Source: CAZOIA01 sp964579675
Lineage (GTDB): Bacteria > Planctomycetota > Phycisphaerae > UBA1845 > PWPN01
DNA: 54,052 bases
Reading direction: 5' to 3'
Assembly: GCA_964579675.1 (NCBI GenBank)
Contig: CAZOIA010000010.1
Span: forward strand, 1-54,052
Below the pieces are notes generated by a model. The model was given only the letters and a program-made list of their open reading frames with translations, was not told where the DNA came from and made no database searches. Position numbers and translations under genes: made by a program. Shown here piece after piece: positions 15,402 to 24,815 of this stretch (positions are counted from its first letter, which is position 1; every line of letters begins with the position of its first letter).

Positions 15402-16655
15402 TCACAGAGTGGCAGGGTCGGTGATCCTTCCGGTCACGGCTGAGGCCGCGACCACGGCGGGCGAGGCAAGATATACCTCGGCCTCGGGGCTGCCCATCCG
15501 GCCCTGGAAATTCCGGTTCGTCGAGCTGACGCATCGCTCGCCCGGCGCCAGGACGCCCTGGTGCACGCCCAGGCAGGGCCCGCACCCCGAGTTGACGATG
15601 ACCGCCCCCGCCTGCACGAGGTCGGCCAGGTAGCCTCGCTCTAGTGCCTCAGCGTAGATGGCCCAACTCGCGGGAATGACCAGCATCCGCGTCTCCGGGT
15701 GAACCCTGCGGCCTCGCAGGATGCCGGCCGCCACCTCCAGGTCCTCGAGCCGGCCATTGGTGCAGGAGCCGAGCAGAGCCTGGTTGACCCTGATCTCGCC
15801 GACCTTGTCGATCGGTTTGACATTGTCCACGTGGTGGGGACAGGCGATCTGGGGACGCATCGTGCCAACGTCCACGCCGACGACTTGGAGGTAGCTCGCG
15901 TCCGGGTCGGGCAGTTGCGGCTGGAGCGGCTTGTCGGTGCGCTGGCGGACGTAGTCGAGGGTCGTGTCGTCCGGGGCGACGAACGCCACCTTCGCCCCCA
16001 TCTCCATCGAGAGATTGCACAGGACCATCCGCGAGGCGACGGTCATGGCTTCAACCGTGGCACCGGCGTACTCGACCGCCTTGTAGTCGGCACCATCGGC
16101 ACGGAGCTGGCCGATGACGTGGAGCACCAGGTCCTTGGCGCCGACGAACGGTGCGAACTCGCCGCTCACCTCGATGCGGATGGTCTCCGGCACGCGAAGC
16201 CAGAGTCGCCCCGTTGCCCAGACGCATGCCATCTCGGTTGCGCCGATGCCGGTGCCGAAGCAGCCAAAAGCGCCGTGAGTCGTCGTGTGTGAATCGGTCC
16301 CCACCAGCAGCTCGCCCGGCCGGGAATGACCGTGCTCGGGAAGCACCTGATGGCAGATGCCCACGTTGACGTCGTAGAAGCTCTTGATGCCCTGGGCCCG
16401 CACGAACTCGCGGATCGTCTTGTGCGTGGTCGCGGTCCGCTCGGACTCGGCCGGAACGCGATGGTCGAAAACGATGACGATCTTGTCGGGATCCCACACG
16501 CGGTCGGCACCGATCGTCTTGAAATGGTGGAGCACCATGCCGGCGTTTTCGTGGGACATGGCCACGTCAACGTCGGCATCGACGATCTCACCCGGGGCGA
16601 CCGCGGTCTTACCGGCCACCCGGGCGATGATCTTCTCAGCCATGGTCATGGACAT
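15402..16655 (-). CDS. Aconitase-family large subunit, LeuC/DmdA-like
   Basis: 417 residues, the size of two-subunit archaeal-type LeuC/homoaconitase rather than the ~465 of enteric LeuC. The [4Fe-4S] ligands are visible as Cys298 (LLGSCTNGRLEDL), Cys358 and Cys361 (NSGCGPCLGVHQG). Also present are FDHRVPAES and GTDSHTTTHGAFGCFGTGIG (~119-138). It catalyses dehydration/rehydration with the small subunit encoded just downstream. Candidate substrates are isopropylmalate, homocitrate, citramalate or 2,3-dimethylmalate. The third and fourth genes of the cluster, a lyase and a dehydrogenase, argue for a pathway other than plain leucine synthesis. The start at 16655 is weakly supported; ATG codons at 16649 and 16643 are alternatives. 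Confidence 0.85.
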   Translation of the reverse strand: MSMTMAEKIIARVAGKTAVAPGEIVDADVDVAMSHENAGMVLHHFKTIGADRVWDPDKIVIVFDHRVPAESERTATTHKTIREFVRAQGIKSFYDVNVGICHQVLPEHGHSRPGELLVGTDSHTTTHGAFGCFGTGIGATEMACVWATGRLWLRVPETIRIEVSGEFAPFVGAKDLVLHVIGQLRADGADYKAVEYAGATVEAMTVASRMVLCNLSMEMGAKVAFVAPDDTTLDYVRQRTDKPLQPQLPDPDASYLQVVGVDVGTMRPQIACPHHVDNVKPIDKVGEIRVNQALLGSCTNGRLEDLEVAAGILRGRRVHPETRMLVIPASWAIYAEALERGYLADLVQAGAVIVNSGCGPCLGVHQGVLAPGERCVSSTNRNFQGRMGSPEAEVYLASPAVVAASAVTGRITDPATL

Positions 16656-16772
16656 GGGTTTGTTCCCGTCTACACGTGCCGGTATCGGTCAGACCACGGG
16701 CAACCATTCCAGGGAAAGCCCGGGACCGCGTCCCGTGGGGCGCCCGGGCACCGCCCGCCCGCACCACCTGGC

Positions 16773-17681
16773 TCACTTCCCGCCCGCGTACTTGTCCTCG
16801 TAAACCTGGGCGGGCAAGAATTCCTTCTCCAGCCGGCGCATCTCCTCCAGGCCGACCAGCTCCTTGAACTCGTCGAACGTCGTCGCCAGATCGTACCGGT
16901 TCGGGGCCAGCTTGTCCCCCGCGATCGCGTCGAGGTAGTTCATCATGCCCCGGGCCGATGCGAAGATCAAACCGACCGGGATGCTCACCCGGGCAATGCC
17001 CATCCGGCGGAGCTGATCGAAGGGGATGAGCGGCGTCTTGCCGCCTTTGATGCAATCGAACAGGTTGATGGACAGGGGTGCTTTGACCTGCTCGACGCAG
17101 CGCTTGATCATTTCGATTGAGGTCGGGGCCTCCATGAAGAGGAGGTCGGCCCCGGCGTCGGCGTAGGCGTTGGCCCGCTCAATGGCGGCCTCGATGCCCT
17201 CAACGGCGATCGCATCGGTACGGGCGTTGATCACGAAATCGGGATCACGCCGGGCGGACACCGCTGCCCTGAGCTTGAGGACCATTTCCTCGCGACTGAC
17301 GAGTTGCTTGCCCTCCATGTGGCCGCAACGCTTGGGGAAGACCTGGTCCTCCAGGTTGATGCCCGCGCACCCGGCGTTCTCGTATTCCTGGACGGTGCGA
17401 ATCACATTGATGGCATTCCCGTTGCCGGTGTCGCCGTCGGCCATGACGGGTATGGTCACGGCATCGACCATTCGCCGCGTCTGGTCGACCATCTCGGTCA
17501 GGGTCGCGAGCCCTACGTCGGGCCTGCCGAGCAGGCTGGCTGCGATGCCGAACCCGGAAGCCTGGATGGCCCTGAATCCGGCCCGTTCAGCGAGCTTGGC
17601 GCTGAGGGCGTCGTGGCACCCGGGGACAGCCAGGGCCTTTCGCTCTTCGAGCATCTGTTTCAACTGCGTCGTGCATTTCAT
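16773..17681 (-). CDS. Isocitrate lyase/PEP mutase family C-C lyase
   Basis: 302 residues, full length for the family. Seen: PGCHDALSAKLAERAGF, the metal site MADGDTGNG (Asp82, Asp84), NLEDQVFPKRCGHMEGK (Glu111-Asp112, Cys119) and NARTDA. The Lys-Arg-Cys-Gly-His loop with catalytic Cys marks members that cleave C-C bonds (methylisocitrate lyase, 2,3-dimethylmalate lyase, isocitrate lyase); PEP mutase has Asn-Ser there instead. The product would be pyruvate or another 2-oxoacid plus a second acid. Next to aconitase-type subunits, the nearest known arrangement is the DmdAB-Dml branch of nicotinate fermentation, or a methylcitrate-type step. GGAG lies nine bases upstream of the start. Specific substrate is inference. 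Confidence 0.8.
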   Translation of the reverse strand: MKCTTQLKQMLEERKALAVPGCHDALSAKLAERAGFRAIQASGFGIAASLLGRPDVGLATLTEMVDQTRRMVDAVTIPVMADGDTGNGNAINVIRTVQEYENAGCAGINLEDQVFPKRCGHMEGKQLVSREEMVLKLRAAVSARRDPDFVINARTDAIAVEGIEAAIERANAYADAGADLLFMEAPTSIEMIKRCVEQVKAPLSINLFDCIKGGKTPLIPFDQLRRMGIARVSIPVGLIFASARGMMNYLDAIAGDKLAPNRYDLATTFDEFKELVGLEEMRRLEKEFLPAQVYEDKYAGGK

Positions 17682-17759
17682 CTTCCGGTCTCCGAAAAGT
17701 GCGTTTGCCGCGGCGTCACCCGCTTGTCTACGTGCTCCGATGCAATGGCGGCGAACGGC

Positions 17760-18851
17760 TCAGAGCCTTGCGGCAATGGCCTGGGCCATCTCCAGAGTAC
17801 CCGCGTCGCCGCCCATGTCGTAGGTCCGAACCTGGCCGCGCCGGATCACTTCCGCGACGGCGCTCTTGAGTGCGGCCGCCTTGTCGGTCTCACCAAGCCA
17901 GTCGAGCATCATCCTGGCCGCGAGAATGGTCGCCAGTGGATTGACCTTGTACTGGCCGGCGTATTTGGGGGCCGAGCCGTGCGAGGGCTCGAAAACCGCG
18001 TAGTGGTCGCTGATGTTGCCGCTGCAGCCGAAGCCCAGGCCGCCCACAAGTTGAGCCGACAGGTCCGAGACAATGTCGCCGTAGAGATTGGGCGCCACCA
18101 GCACGTCGTAGTTCTGGGGGTTCTTGACCAGCCACATGCACATGGCGTCGATGTTGGCGTCATCGAACCTGATCTCGGGATAAGCGCCGGCGGCCCGGCG
18201 AGCGGTTTCCAGAAACAGACCATCGGTGACGCGCACCACGTTGGCCTTGTGAACGCATGTAACCCGTTTGCGGTCGTGCTTCCTCGCGAACTCGAACGCG
18301 GCGTGGACGATTCGTTCGCAGGCACGGGGGGTGTTGATCTTGAGTGAGACGGCGGCGTCCGCCGCGACCCTGTCCATGCCCGGCAGGCTGCGCATCGCTT
18401 CGGGGATCTCGGCAAACTCGACGCCCGAGTAGAGGTCCTCCGTGTTCTCCCGGAAGATCACGAGGTCCAGGTCATCGCGGTAGTTCAGGGGGTTGCCCGC
18501 GTAAGCCTTGCACGGGCGCAGGCACACGTAGAGGTCCAGGAGCTGCCGCAGACGGACGATCGGGCTCCGGTAGCTCAAGCCCTTGCCGGCCAGAGAAGGG
18601 TTCAACTCCTGGTTGGCGATGGCGGCGGGCTTGGACGTGATGGCCCCGAACATCGCGCAATCCGTGTTGCTGAGCAGCTCGATGGTGCGGGCGGGTAGAG
18701 GATCACCCTCATGGCACCAGCACTCCCAGCCGATGTCGCCCGGCAGGTAGTCGGCGTCCAGCCCAATGCCATCAAGGACGATCCGGGCGGCCTCCATCAC
18801 GTCGCGGCCGACGCCGTCGCCGGGCAGCCAAGCTATGCGATACCTGGCCAC
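17760..18851 (-). CDS. Isocitrate/isopropylmalate dehydrogenase family enzyme
   Basis: 363 residues, GTG start at 18851 with GGAGGAG five bases upstream. The beta-decarboxylating dehydrogenase fold is clear: LPGDGVGRDV, SPIVRLRQLLDLYVCLRPCK, FRENTEDLYSGVEF, the Lys in HKANVVRVTDGLFLE, NLYGDIVSDLSAQLVGGLG, and the cofactor region VFEPSHGSAPKYAGQ. The RENTEDLYSG string favours isocitrate or homoisocitrate dehydrogenases over LeuB. These enzymes oxidise a 2-hydroxy-3-carboxylic acid with NAD(P) and release CO2. It is the first gene of the four-gene minus-strand cluster (dehydrogenase, lyase, hydro-lyase large and small). Whether it serves the TCA cycle or a dedicated pathway cannot be decided from sequence. 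Confidence 0.85.
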   Translation of the reverse strand: MARYRIAWLPGDGVGRDVMEAARIVLDGIGLDADYLPGDIGWECWCHEGDPLPARTIELLSNTDCAMFGAITSKPAAIANQELNPSLAGKGLSYRSPIVRLRQLLDLYVCLRPCKAYAGNPLNYRDDLDLVIFRENTEDLYSGVEFAEIPEAMRSLPGMDRVAADAAVSLKINTPRACERIVHAAFEFARKHDRKRVTCVHKANVVRVTDGLFLETARRAAGAYPEIRFDDANIDAMCMWLVKNPQNYDVLVAPNLYGDIVSDLSAQLVGGLGFGCSGNISDHYAVFEPSHGSAPKYAGQYKVNPLATILAARMMLDWLGETDKAAALKSAVAEVIRRGQVRTYDMGGDAGTLEMAQAIAARL

Positions 18852-19405
18852 TGGGTCTCCTCCCTCACTCGGGGGCGCTGGCCAAAGGGACTGCCCTTCC
18901 TACGCAGACAGGGTCCATGGCCCTCTTACCTGGACCGTTTCAAGGGCCCGCCTGATCCGTCCCTTAACGAGGGGGCAACGCGACCGGCCCTCCATCAGGG
19001 AAAACCACGTGGGCGATCAAGCTGCCCACAATCCGAGGTGCGGATGATACCACGGGCCAACGGAAGGACAAAGCATGTCGCCCGCCGCCGGGTCGCGTCG
19101 GACAACTGTGCCGCCCGCGGCCCGGGGAATCCTGTTGCGCCGCGGCAGGCACTCTACGCGCCTCCGGCAAGGAGACGCCCCAGACTCATCGGGCCGGAGT
19201 CGCTTCTGCTTGCTCGCGACAGGTTTCCATCAGGTGCGGGGTGCGGGTGGCCCCGAGCGGACTTCTTGGGGCTGAGCGCCGAGCGTGTTATCCTCTACAC
19301 GCTCTTGAAGAAGGGGGCACAGGCGTGGTACGGTAATGTACGGCACGTCGGGTTCCCCAGCCGTCCCGCCCGATCGAATGGGCAGATCCAGGAGTTGAAA
19401 CGGCC
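18852..19405. other. Divergent intergenic region
   Basis: 554 bases between the dehydrogenase (minus) and the PEP-synthase-like gene (plus). It must hold both promoters; no clear -35/-10 pair was found. The frames crossing it are Arg-rich shadows. Confidence 0.4.
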
Positions 19406-22096
19406 ATGAACGGCACATCATTGACGACCGGGCTCTGCGGGCTGGACCGCGTACTCAAGGGGCTGATCCCAGGTGACAACGTCGTCTGGCAGGTGGACTC
19501 GGTGGACGACTACCTGCCCTTCCTGAAGCCATACTGCGAGAGTGCCCTGGCGACCGGACAACAGCTTGTCTACTTCCGCTTCGCCAAACACGACGCCCTG
19601 ACGACCAGGGTCTCGGGGGCCCAGGTCCATCAGCTTGAACCCCAAGCGGGTTTCGAGCAGTTCATCACCGAGATCCACCGGGTCATTGAAATCACGGGAC
19701 ACGGCGGATTCTACGTTTTCGATTGCCTGTCCGATCTTGCCGCCGACTGGTACAGCGACCGCATGCTGGGCAATTTCTTCCGGTTGACCTGTCCCTATCT
19801 GTATGACGTGGAGGCCGTCGCCTACTTTGCCGTCCTCAAGAACCGTCACTCCCCTCACGCCTCGGCCACGATTGCCGAGACCACCCAGGTTCTCCTGGAC
19901 GTCTACCGTCGCAAGGGCAAGCTGTACGTCCATCCGATCAAGGTTCAGCAGCGGCACTCGCCCACCATGTACATGCTTCACGCCTGGGAGAAGGACGAGT
20001 TTCTGCCCGTCTCCGAGAGCTCGACGATCGCCGAGATCCTGACCTCGACTACGTGGGCCGGTTCGGAGTCCGCCCGCAGCCGGTTGGGCGTGTGGAACCG
20101 GACGTTTCTTCAGGCGGAAAAAATCGCGGATCCGGTTCATCCCGGCGAGTGTTCTTTGGAGGATGCGCGCGATCTCGTCCGTCGCCTGCTGAGAATGCTG
20201 GTGTCGCGGGACGAGCGGGTGCTGGTCCTGGCCGAGAAGTACTTGAGCCTGAAGGATATCCTCGGCATCTGGAGACGGATGATCGGCACGGGGCTGATCG
20301 GGGGAAAATCGGTCGGGATGCTCCTGGCCCGGGCCATCCTCGCACAGGCCGATGCGCGTTGGGGCGAACTGCTGGAGACCCACGATTCGTTCTACGTCGG
20401 TTCGGATATCTTCTATACCTATCTCGTGCAGAACGGCTGCTGGTGGGTTCGTCAGAAGCAGAAGGATCCGGAGGCTTTCCTGGAAGGGGCGGAAGAGGCC
20501 CGGCGGCGCATACTGACCGGCGCTTTCCCCGACGATATCCGGAAAGAGTTCTCGGACATGCTCGACTACTTCGGTCAGAGTCCCATTATCGTCCGTTCGA
20601 GCAGTCTCCTGGAGGACGCTTTCGGCAACTCCTTTGCCGGCAAGTACGAAAGCGTCTTCTGCGCGAGCCAGGGATCGCGCGACAAGCGTCTCGAGGACTT
20701 CATGTCCGCCGTTCGCACCATCTACGCGAGCACCATGAGCGAAAGAGCTCTGCGATATCGTGCCCAGCGCGGCATTCTCGACCGGGACGAGCAGATGTCG
20801 CTTCTGGTCCAGCGGGTGTCCGGCTCGCTCTACGGGAGCCTGTTCTTCCCGCAGGTTGCCGGGGTGGGGTTCTCTTTCAATCCTTATGTGTGGACCGAAG
20901 ACATCGATCCCGAGGCGGGAATGCTCCGGCTCGTCTTCGGATTGGGCACCCGGGCGGTTGACCGGGCCGACGACGATTACACGCGGGTGGTGGCACTGAA
21001 TGCTCCGGCCAAACGTCCAGAGGCGAGCTTCGATGAGGTGCGGCGGTATACCCAGCGGAAAATCGATACGTTGGATCTGGCGGCGAACCAGTTGGTTTCC
21101 AGCCATTTCCTGGACGTGGCCCAGCGGAGCCCGGAGCTGCCGATCGAGATCTTCGCCTCGCGGGATGATGAGGCTGAGCGTCTTGCCGCGGACACCGGCA
21201 CCCGCGACACAACCCCCTGGATCCTGACGTTTGAGCAACTGCTGTCACGGGGGCCTTTCGTCAAGGACATGCGCGACATGCTGAGGACCCTTCAGGATGC
21301 CTACGGTTCCCCCGTCGATACGGAGTTTACGGCCAACTTCTTCGGGAAGAAGAATTACAGGATCAACCTGGTTCAATGTCGCCCGCTCCAGGTCCACGCC
21401 GCTGGCGGCAGCGCGGTTGCGGACATCCCCGCCCCCGTCGAGAGCCAGAACCTGATTCTGGAGGCTCACGGGGCGGTGATCGGCCAGTCTCGTGTGACCG
21501 CCATCGACAGGCTGATCCACGTCGTACCCGCCGTCTACGGACAACTGCGCATCAGCGACCGCTATTCGGTCGCTCGCCTCATCGGGCAGCTCATGCATCT
21601 CGAAGGGACCGGACAGCCGAACAACATAATGATCCTCGGGCCCGGCCGCTGGGGAACGACCACGCCTTCGCTTGGCGTCCCGGTTTCCTTTGCCGAGATC
21701 AACACGGTGTCAGTCCTTTGCGAAATCGTCGCCATGCGGGAAGACCTGGTCCCCGACGTCTCGCTAGGAACACACTTCTTCAATGAGCTGGTCGAATTGG
21801 ATATCCTCTATCTTGCTCTGTTCCCGGGCCACGAGGGCAATTTCCTGAATGAGGCATTTCTTGCGGGGTGCCCGAACAAGCTGGCCCAGCTCATCCCTGA
21901 TGCGGCCCGCCGGTCTGATGTGGTGCGAGTGATCGACGCCGCCGATCTGGCGCCCGCTGCCGTGATCAAGCTCACTGCGAGTGCCCTGAGCCAGAGAGTG
22001 TTGTGCTACCTCGAGCACGAGGACGAAGGCGGTGACGGTGACCCCGAACCGGTACCGGCCGGTGTGGCTGGCCGCGGGTACGGCCGCCCTCGATGA
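19406..22096 (+). CDS. KaiC-like domain fused to PEP-synthase/PPDK ATP-binding domain
   Basis: 896 residues. Residues ~1-235 look like a degenerate KaiC/RecA domain: TTGLCGLDRVLKGLIPGDNV, then VFDCLSDLAADWYSDRMLGNFF, but no GKT Walker A. Residues ~295-680 match the ATP-grasp domain of PEP synthase/PPDK: GLIGGKSVGMLLARAI, PIIVRSSSLLEDAFGNSFAGKYESVF, GVGFSFNPY, GLGTRAVDR and NLVQCRPLQV. The phosphohistidine domain and PEP-binding barrel are absent, so it cannot be a complete PEP synthase. A further conserved region (GPGRWGTTTPSLGVPVSFAEI, then LGTHFFNELVEL) ends the protein. Possible roles are phosphorylating a partner or sensing ATP. It stands alone between divergent neighbours. The gene itself is certain; its function is not. 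Confidence 0.75.
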   Translation: MNGTSLTTGLCGLDRVLKGLIPGDNVVWQVDSVDDYLPFLKPYCESALATGQQLVYFRFAKHDALTTRVSGAQVHQLEPQAGFEQFITEIHRVIEITGHGGFYVFDCLSDLAADWYSDRMLGNFFRLTCPYLYDVEAVAYFAVLKNRHSPHASATIAETTQVLLDVYRRKGKLYVHPIKVQQRHSPTMYMLHAWEKDEFLPVSESSTIAEILTSTTWAGSESARSRLGVWNRTFLQAEKIADPVHPGECSLEDARDLVRRLLRMLVSRDERVLVLAEKYLSLKDILGIWRRMIGTGLIGGKSVGMLLARAILAQADARWGELLETHDSFYVGSDIFYTYLVQNGCWWVRQKQKDPEAFLEGAEEARRRILTGAFPDDIRKEFSDMLDYFGQSPIIVRSSSLLEDAFGNSFAGKYESVFCASQGSRDKRLEDFMSAVRTIYASTMSERALRYRAQRGILDRDEQMSLLVQRVSGSLYGSLFFPQVAGVGFSFNPYVWTEDIDPEAGMLRLVFGLGTRAVDRADDDYTRVVALNAPAKRPEASFDEVRRYTQRKIDTLDLAANQLVSSHFLDVAQRSPELPIEIFASRDDEAERLAADTGTRDTTPWILTFEQLLSRGPFVKDMRDMLRTLQDAYGSPVDTEFTANFFGKKNYRINLVQCRPLQVHAAGGSAVADIPAPVESQNLILEAHGAVIGQSRVTAIDRLIHVVPAVYGQLRISDRYSVARLIGQLMHLEGTGQPNNIMILGPGRWGTTTPSLGVPVSFAEINTVSVLCEIVAMREDLVPDVSLGTHFFNELVELDILYLALFPGHEGNFLNEAFLAGCPNKLAQLIPDAARRSDVVRVIDAADLAPAAVIKLTASALSQRVLCYLEHEDEGGDGDPEPVPAGVAGRGYGRPR

Positions 22097-22167
22097 CCCA
22101 TCGGAAAGGGTGCTGGACCGGGATTCCCGTCCATGCCGGGCCGAGATTCCGATAACCGGTCCCACGG

Positions 22168-22425
22168 CTACTTTGGTTTGGCTTTTCGGCGCTTGGGTTT
22201 GGTGCCGTCCAGCGGCTCGATCTTGACCACGTGGAGGAGGTTATAGTGAACGGCGTAGTCGGCTACCCGCTCGTCGGACGTCGTAACACCAACCACGACC
22301 AGCGAGCGGGTGACGAAGGCCATCTCCGGATGTTTGATGTCCACGGTCTGTCCGCTGCTGATATGCAGTCGGATGGGCTCGAAGGGGCGCCGGTCAAGCA
22401 GTTGCCGCAATTCGTCCGCTCGCAT
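22168..22425 (-). CDS. Small conserved hypothetical protein
   Basis: 85 residues. It begins with MRADELRQLLDRRPFEPIRL and continues HISSGQTVDIKHPEMAFV, the pattern of a short beta-rich family I associate with planctomycete genomes (RPFxPxRxHxSxGxxxxxxHPE). The end is basic (KPKRRKAKPK). Function is unknown. A weak promoter-like pair lies upstream on the minus strand: TTGCCG, 17 bases, TAAGAT. It is convergent with the PEP-synthase-like gene and follows gdhA on the same strand, separated by ~140 bases. Confidence 0.7.
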   Translation of the reverse strand: MRADELRQLLDRRPFEPIRLHISSGQTVDIKHPEMAFVTRSLVVVGVTTSDERVADYAVHYNLLHVVKIEPLDGTKPKRRKAKPK

Positions 22426-22568
22426 GATGCACTTCGACGTACATCTTACGACGTCAGAGCCCGCCCGGCAACATCGCCCCAGAATCCGGAATCCGAGGTC
22501 CGCGGTCTACATGAGACGCAGAACCCTCTCGTCAGTGTGATCGGGAGAGGAACCGGGAGCAACTGGTC

Positions 22569-23909
22569 TTACACCAAACCCTGGTCGAGCATCGCGTCGG
22601 CGACTTTGACGAACCCTGCGATGTTGGCGCCCAATACGTAGTCGTCGGGGCGGCCGTAGTCCCTGGCGGTCTCCGACACGGCCGTGTGGATGGCGGTCAT
22701 GATGTCGCGCAAACGCCCGTCCACCTCTTGGCGGGTCCATAAGGTATGCTGCGAGTTCTGGGACATCTCCAGGCCGGAAACGGCGACGCCGCCCGCGTTG
22801 GCCGCCTTGCCCGGACCGTACAGGATCTTGTTGCTGAGGAACACTTCAATCCCATCCGGGTCGGTGGGCATGTTTGCGCCCTCGCTGACGACGAAACAAC
22901 CGTTGCCCACCAGGGTCTTGGCGTCCTGGCCCGTGATCTCGTTCTGGGTCGCCGACGGGAAAGCGCAGTCGCACTTGATCCCCCACGGGTGGGCACCTTC
23001 CTTGTACTCCGCGCCTCCGAACTTCTCCGCATACTCCCTGATCCGGCCGCGGCGGACGTTCTTGAGTTCCATGACGTAGGCAAGCTTCTCTTCGCTGATG
23101 CCCGCGGGATCGTGGATGGTGCCATTCGAGTCGGAGAGCGAGACACACTTGCCGCCCAACTGGTTCACTTTCTCCACCGTATACTGGGCGACGTTGCCGG
23201 AGCCGGAGACGGTACACACCTTGCCTTTAAGCGAATCGTTGCGGGCTGCGAGCATCTCCTGAGCGAAGTACGTCGCGCCGTAGCCGGTCGCCTCGGGCCG
23301 GATCAGCGAGCCGCCCCAACCGAGGCCCTTCCCGGTCAGCACGCCGGTGAACTCGTTGCGGATGCGCTTGTACTGCCCGAAGAGGAATCCGATCTCCCGG
23401 CCTCCCACCCCAATGTCCCCGGCCGGGATGTCCGTGTCAGGGCCAACGTGCCGGCACAGCTCGGTCATGAAGGACTGGCAGAACCGCATGACTTCCGCGT
23501 CCGACTTACCCTTCGGATCGAAGTCGGATCCGCCCTTGCCGCCTCCCATGGGGAGCGTGGTGAGGGCGTTCTTGAGGATCTGTTCGAACGCGAGGAACTT
23601 GAGGATCCCCAGGTAAACCGTCGGATGGAACCTCAGCCCACCCTTGTACGGGCCGATGGCGCTGCTGAATTCGATCCGAAAACCGCGGTTCACCCGCGTG
23701 TTTCCCTTGTCGTCGAGCCAGGGAACGCGGAACATGATCACCCGCTCCGGCTCGACGAACCGTTCCAGGATCCGGTTCTTTTGGTATTTGGGGGCCCGCT
23801 CGAACACGGGTCCGAGCGAGTCGAGGACCTCCTTGACCGCCTGGTGGAACTCCGGCTCCGCCGGGTTGCGTTTCAGGACCAGATCCATGACGTCAGTTGC
23901 GTAGGACAT
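22569..23909 (-). CDS. gdhA: Glutamate dehydrogenase, NADP-type
   Basis: 446 residues, the size of the hexameric small GDH (E. coli GdhA type). It makes glutamate from 2-oxoglutarate and ammonia in the cytoplasm. Active-site strings are present: GPYKGGLRFHPTV (Lys89), FEQILKNALTTLPMGGGKGG (Lys113, Lys125), PAGDIGVGGREIGFLFGQYK, and the nucleotide-binding VSGSGNVAQYTVEK. It ends NIAGFVKVADAMLDQGLV as in the family. AAGGAG lies five bases upstream of the ATG at 23909. It appears monocistronic. NADP preference is inferred from overall likeness to GdhA. Confidence 0.95.
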   Translation of the reverse strand: MSYATDVMDLVLKRNPAEPEFHQAVKEVLDSLGPVFERAPKYQKNRILERFVEPERVIMFRVPWLDDKGNTRVNRGFRIEFSSAIGPYKGGLRFHPTVYLGILKFLAFEQILKNALTTLPMGGGKGGSDFDPKGKSDAEVMRFCQSFMTELCRHVGPDTDIPAGDIGVGGREIGFLFGQYKRIRNEFTGVLTGKGLGWGGSLIRPEATGYGATYFAQEMLAARNDSLKGKVCTVSGSGNVAQYTVEKVNQLGGKCVSLSDSNGTIHDPAGISEEKLAYVMELKNVRRGRIREYAEKFGGAEYKEGAHPWGIKCDCAFPSATQNEITGQDAKTLVGNGCFVVSEGANMPTDPDGIEVFLSNKILYGPGKAANAGGVAVSGLEMSQNSQHTLWTRQEVDGRLRDIMTAIHTAVSETARDYGRPDDYVLGANIAGFVKVADAMLDQGLV

Positions 23910-24057
23910 GTGTGCTCCTTGTCTATAGGAGGGACGAATGCCCCTTCGGCAGCCAAAGAAGCATCCCCCAGGAGACGCATAGACTAGACCACCCCTCGAA
24001 TCGCGGCAACAAGCGCGGTCTCATAGTTAGCATTAGCGGAGCTAATGGCGCACAACC

Positions 24058-24585
24058 TTAGTAAGCGGCCAAGGCCAAAGCACGCGCTCCCAGGTGAGTG
24101 CCGGCTGCCCCGCTGGCGGTGCTCACTTGCAGGGGATGCGTACTGCGAACCTCGCCACAGCACGGACAAGTGCCCACGTAGGTGGTCAGCTTGGTCACGT
24201 GCGGACGTACCGGCGGAAGGTCCTCGATGTACTGCTCGCAAGGTTGAACGTCTGTGAGCGGTCCGCCGCACTGAGGACATTGATCGAGCCGCATTTCGAT
24301 GTCTTCGTCGATCTGCGTGGGCGGCGGACGAAAGGCGGGCGGGTGCCCGGGCGGCCGCCCCGGAGGCTTATGCTGGCCTGGCGGCTTTTTGTTCTTGTCC
24401 TGGCGCCGAAAAGGGGCGGCCTGTCGTGCGGCCGCGCGCTCGAGTTCTTCGATGCGCTGTTGAAGCTGGGTGACCAGCGGTTCGAGTTCGCGAACTCGCT
24501 GACGAAGCGATTGATTCTCGGCTTGGAGAATCTGATTCTCGGCCTCGAGTTGCTGAATCCGAAGATCGCGTGGATCGGCGTCCAT
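24058..24585 (-). pseudogene. IS66 family transposase, N-terminal remnant
   Basis: 175 codons. A leucine-zipper coiled coil (LRIQQLEAENQILQAENQSL ... LQQRIEELE) leads to the linker KNKKPPGQHKPPGRPPGH and the IS66 zinc finger CPQCGGPL ... CPCCGEVRSTHP. It then reaches GAAGTHLGARALALAAY, where a stop follows. In full IS66 transposases this is about one third of the way, just before the DDE domain, so the catalytic part is missing. No other IS66 genes (tnpA, tnpB) or terminal repeats were recognised nearby. It marks an old transposition event between gdhA and the oxidoreductase gene. Confidence 0.8.
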
Positions 24586-24815
24586 ACCATACTCCCGTCG
24601 TCACGCGGTCCAAACGTGACGCCACAAGTATGCGCTGTGGATAACGATTGCGCAAGTAAACACCTACTTCAATTGGAGTCCACCAGAAGCACGCTAAACA
24701 CGTACGCGTCACAGACGCCGGCTCGGAAAACCCGCAGTTTCGGCAGTGGCGACCCACTGTGGTTGACGCTGTTGTCCCTTGGGGGAACAATGCGGCCTGA
24801 AAGGAGTTAGCGGTT

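Noticed and set aside
19418..21238. A 606-residue minus-strand open frame inside the PEP-synthase-like gene
   Set aside because: Lacks protein-like motifs; the plus-strand frame has clear KaiC and PEP-synthase signatures.
24060..24070. GTAAGCGGCC resembling an IS66 terminal repeat
   Set aside because: It is the conserved ALAAY codons of the transposase itself, so the match is coincidental.
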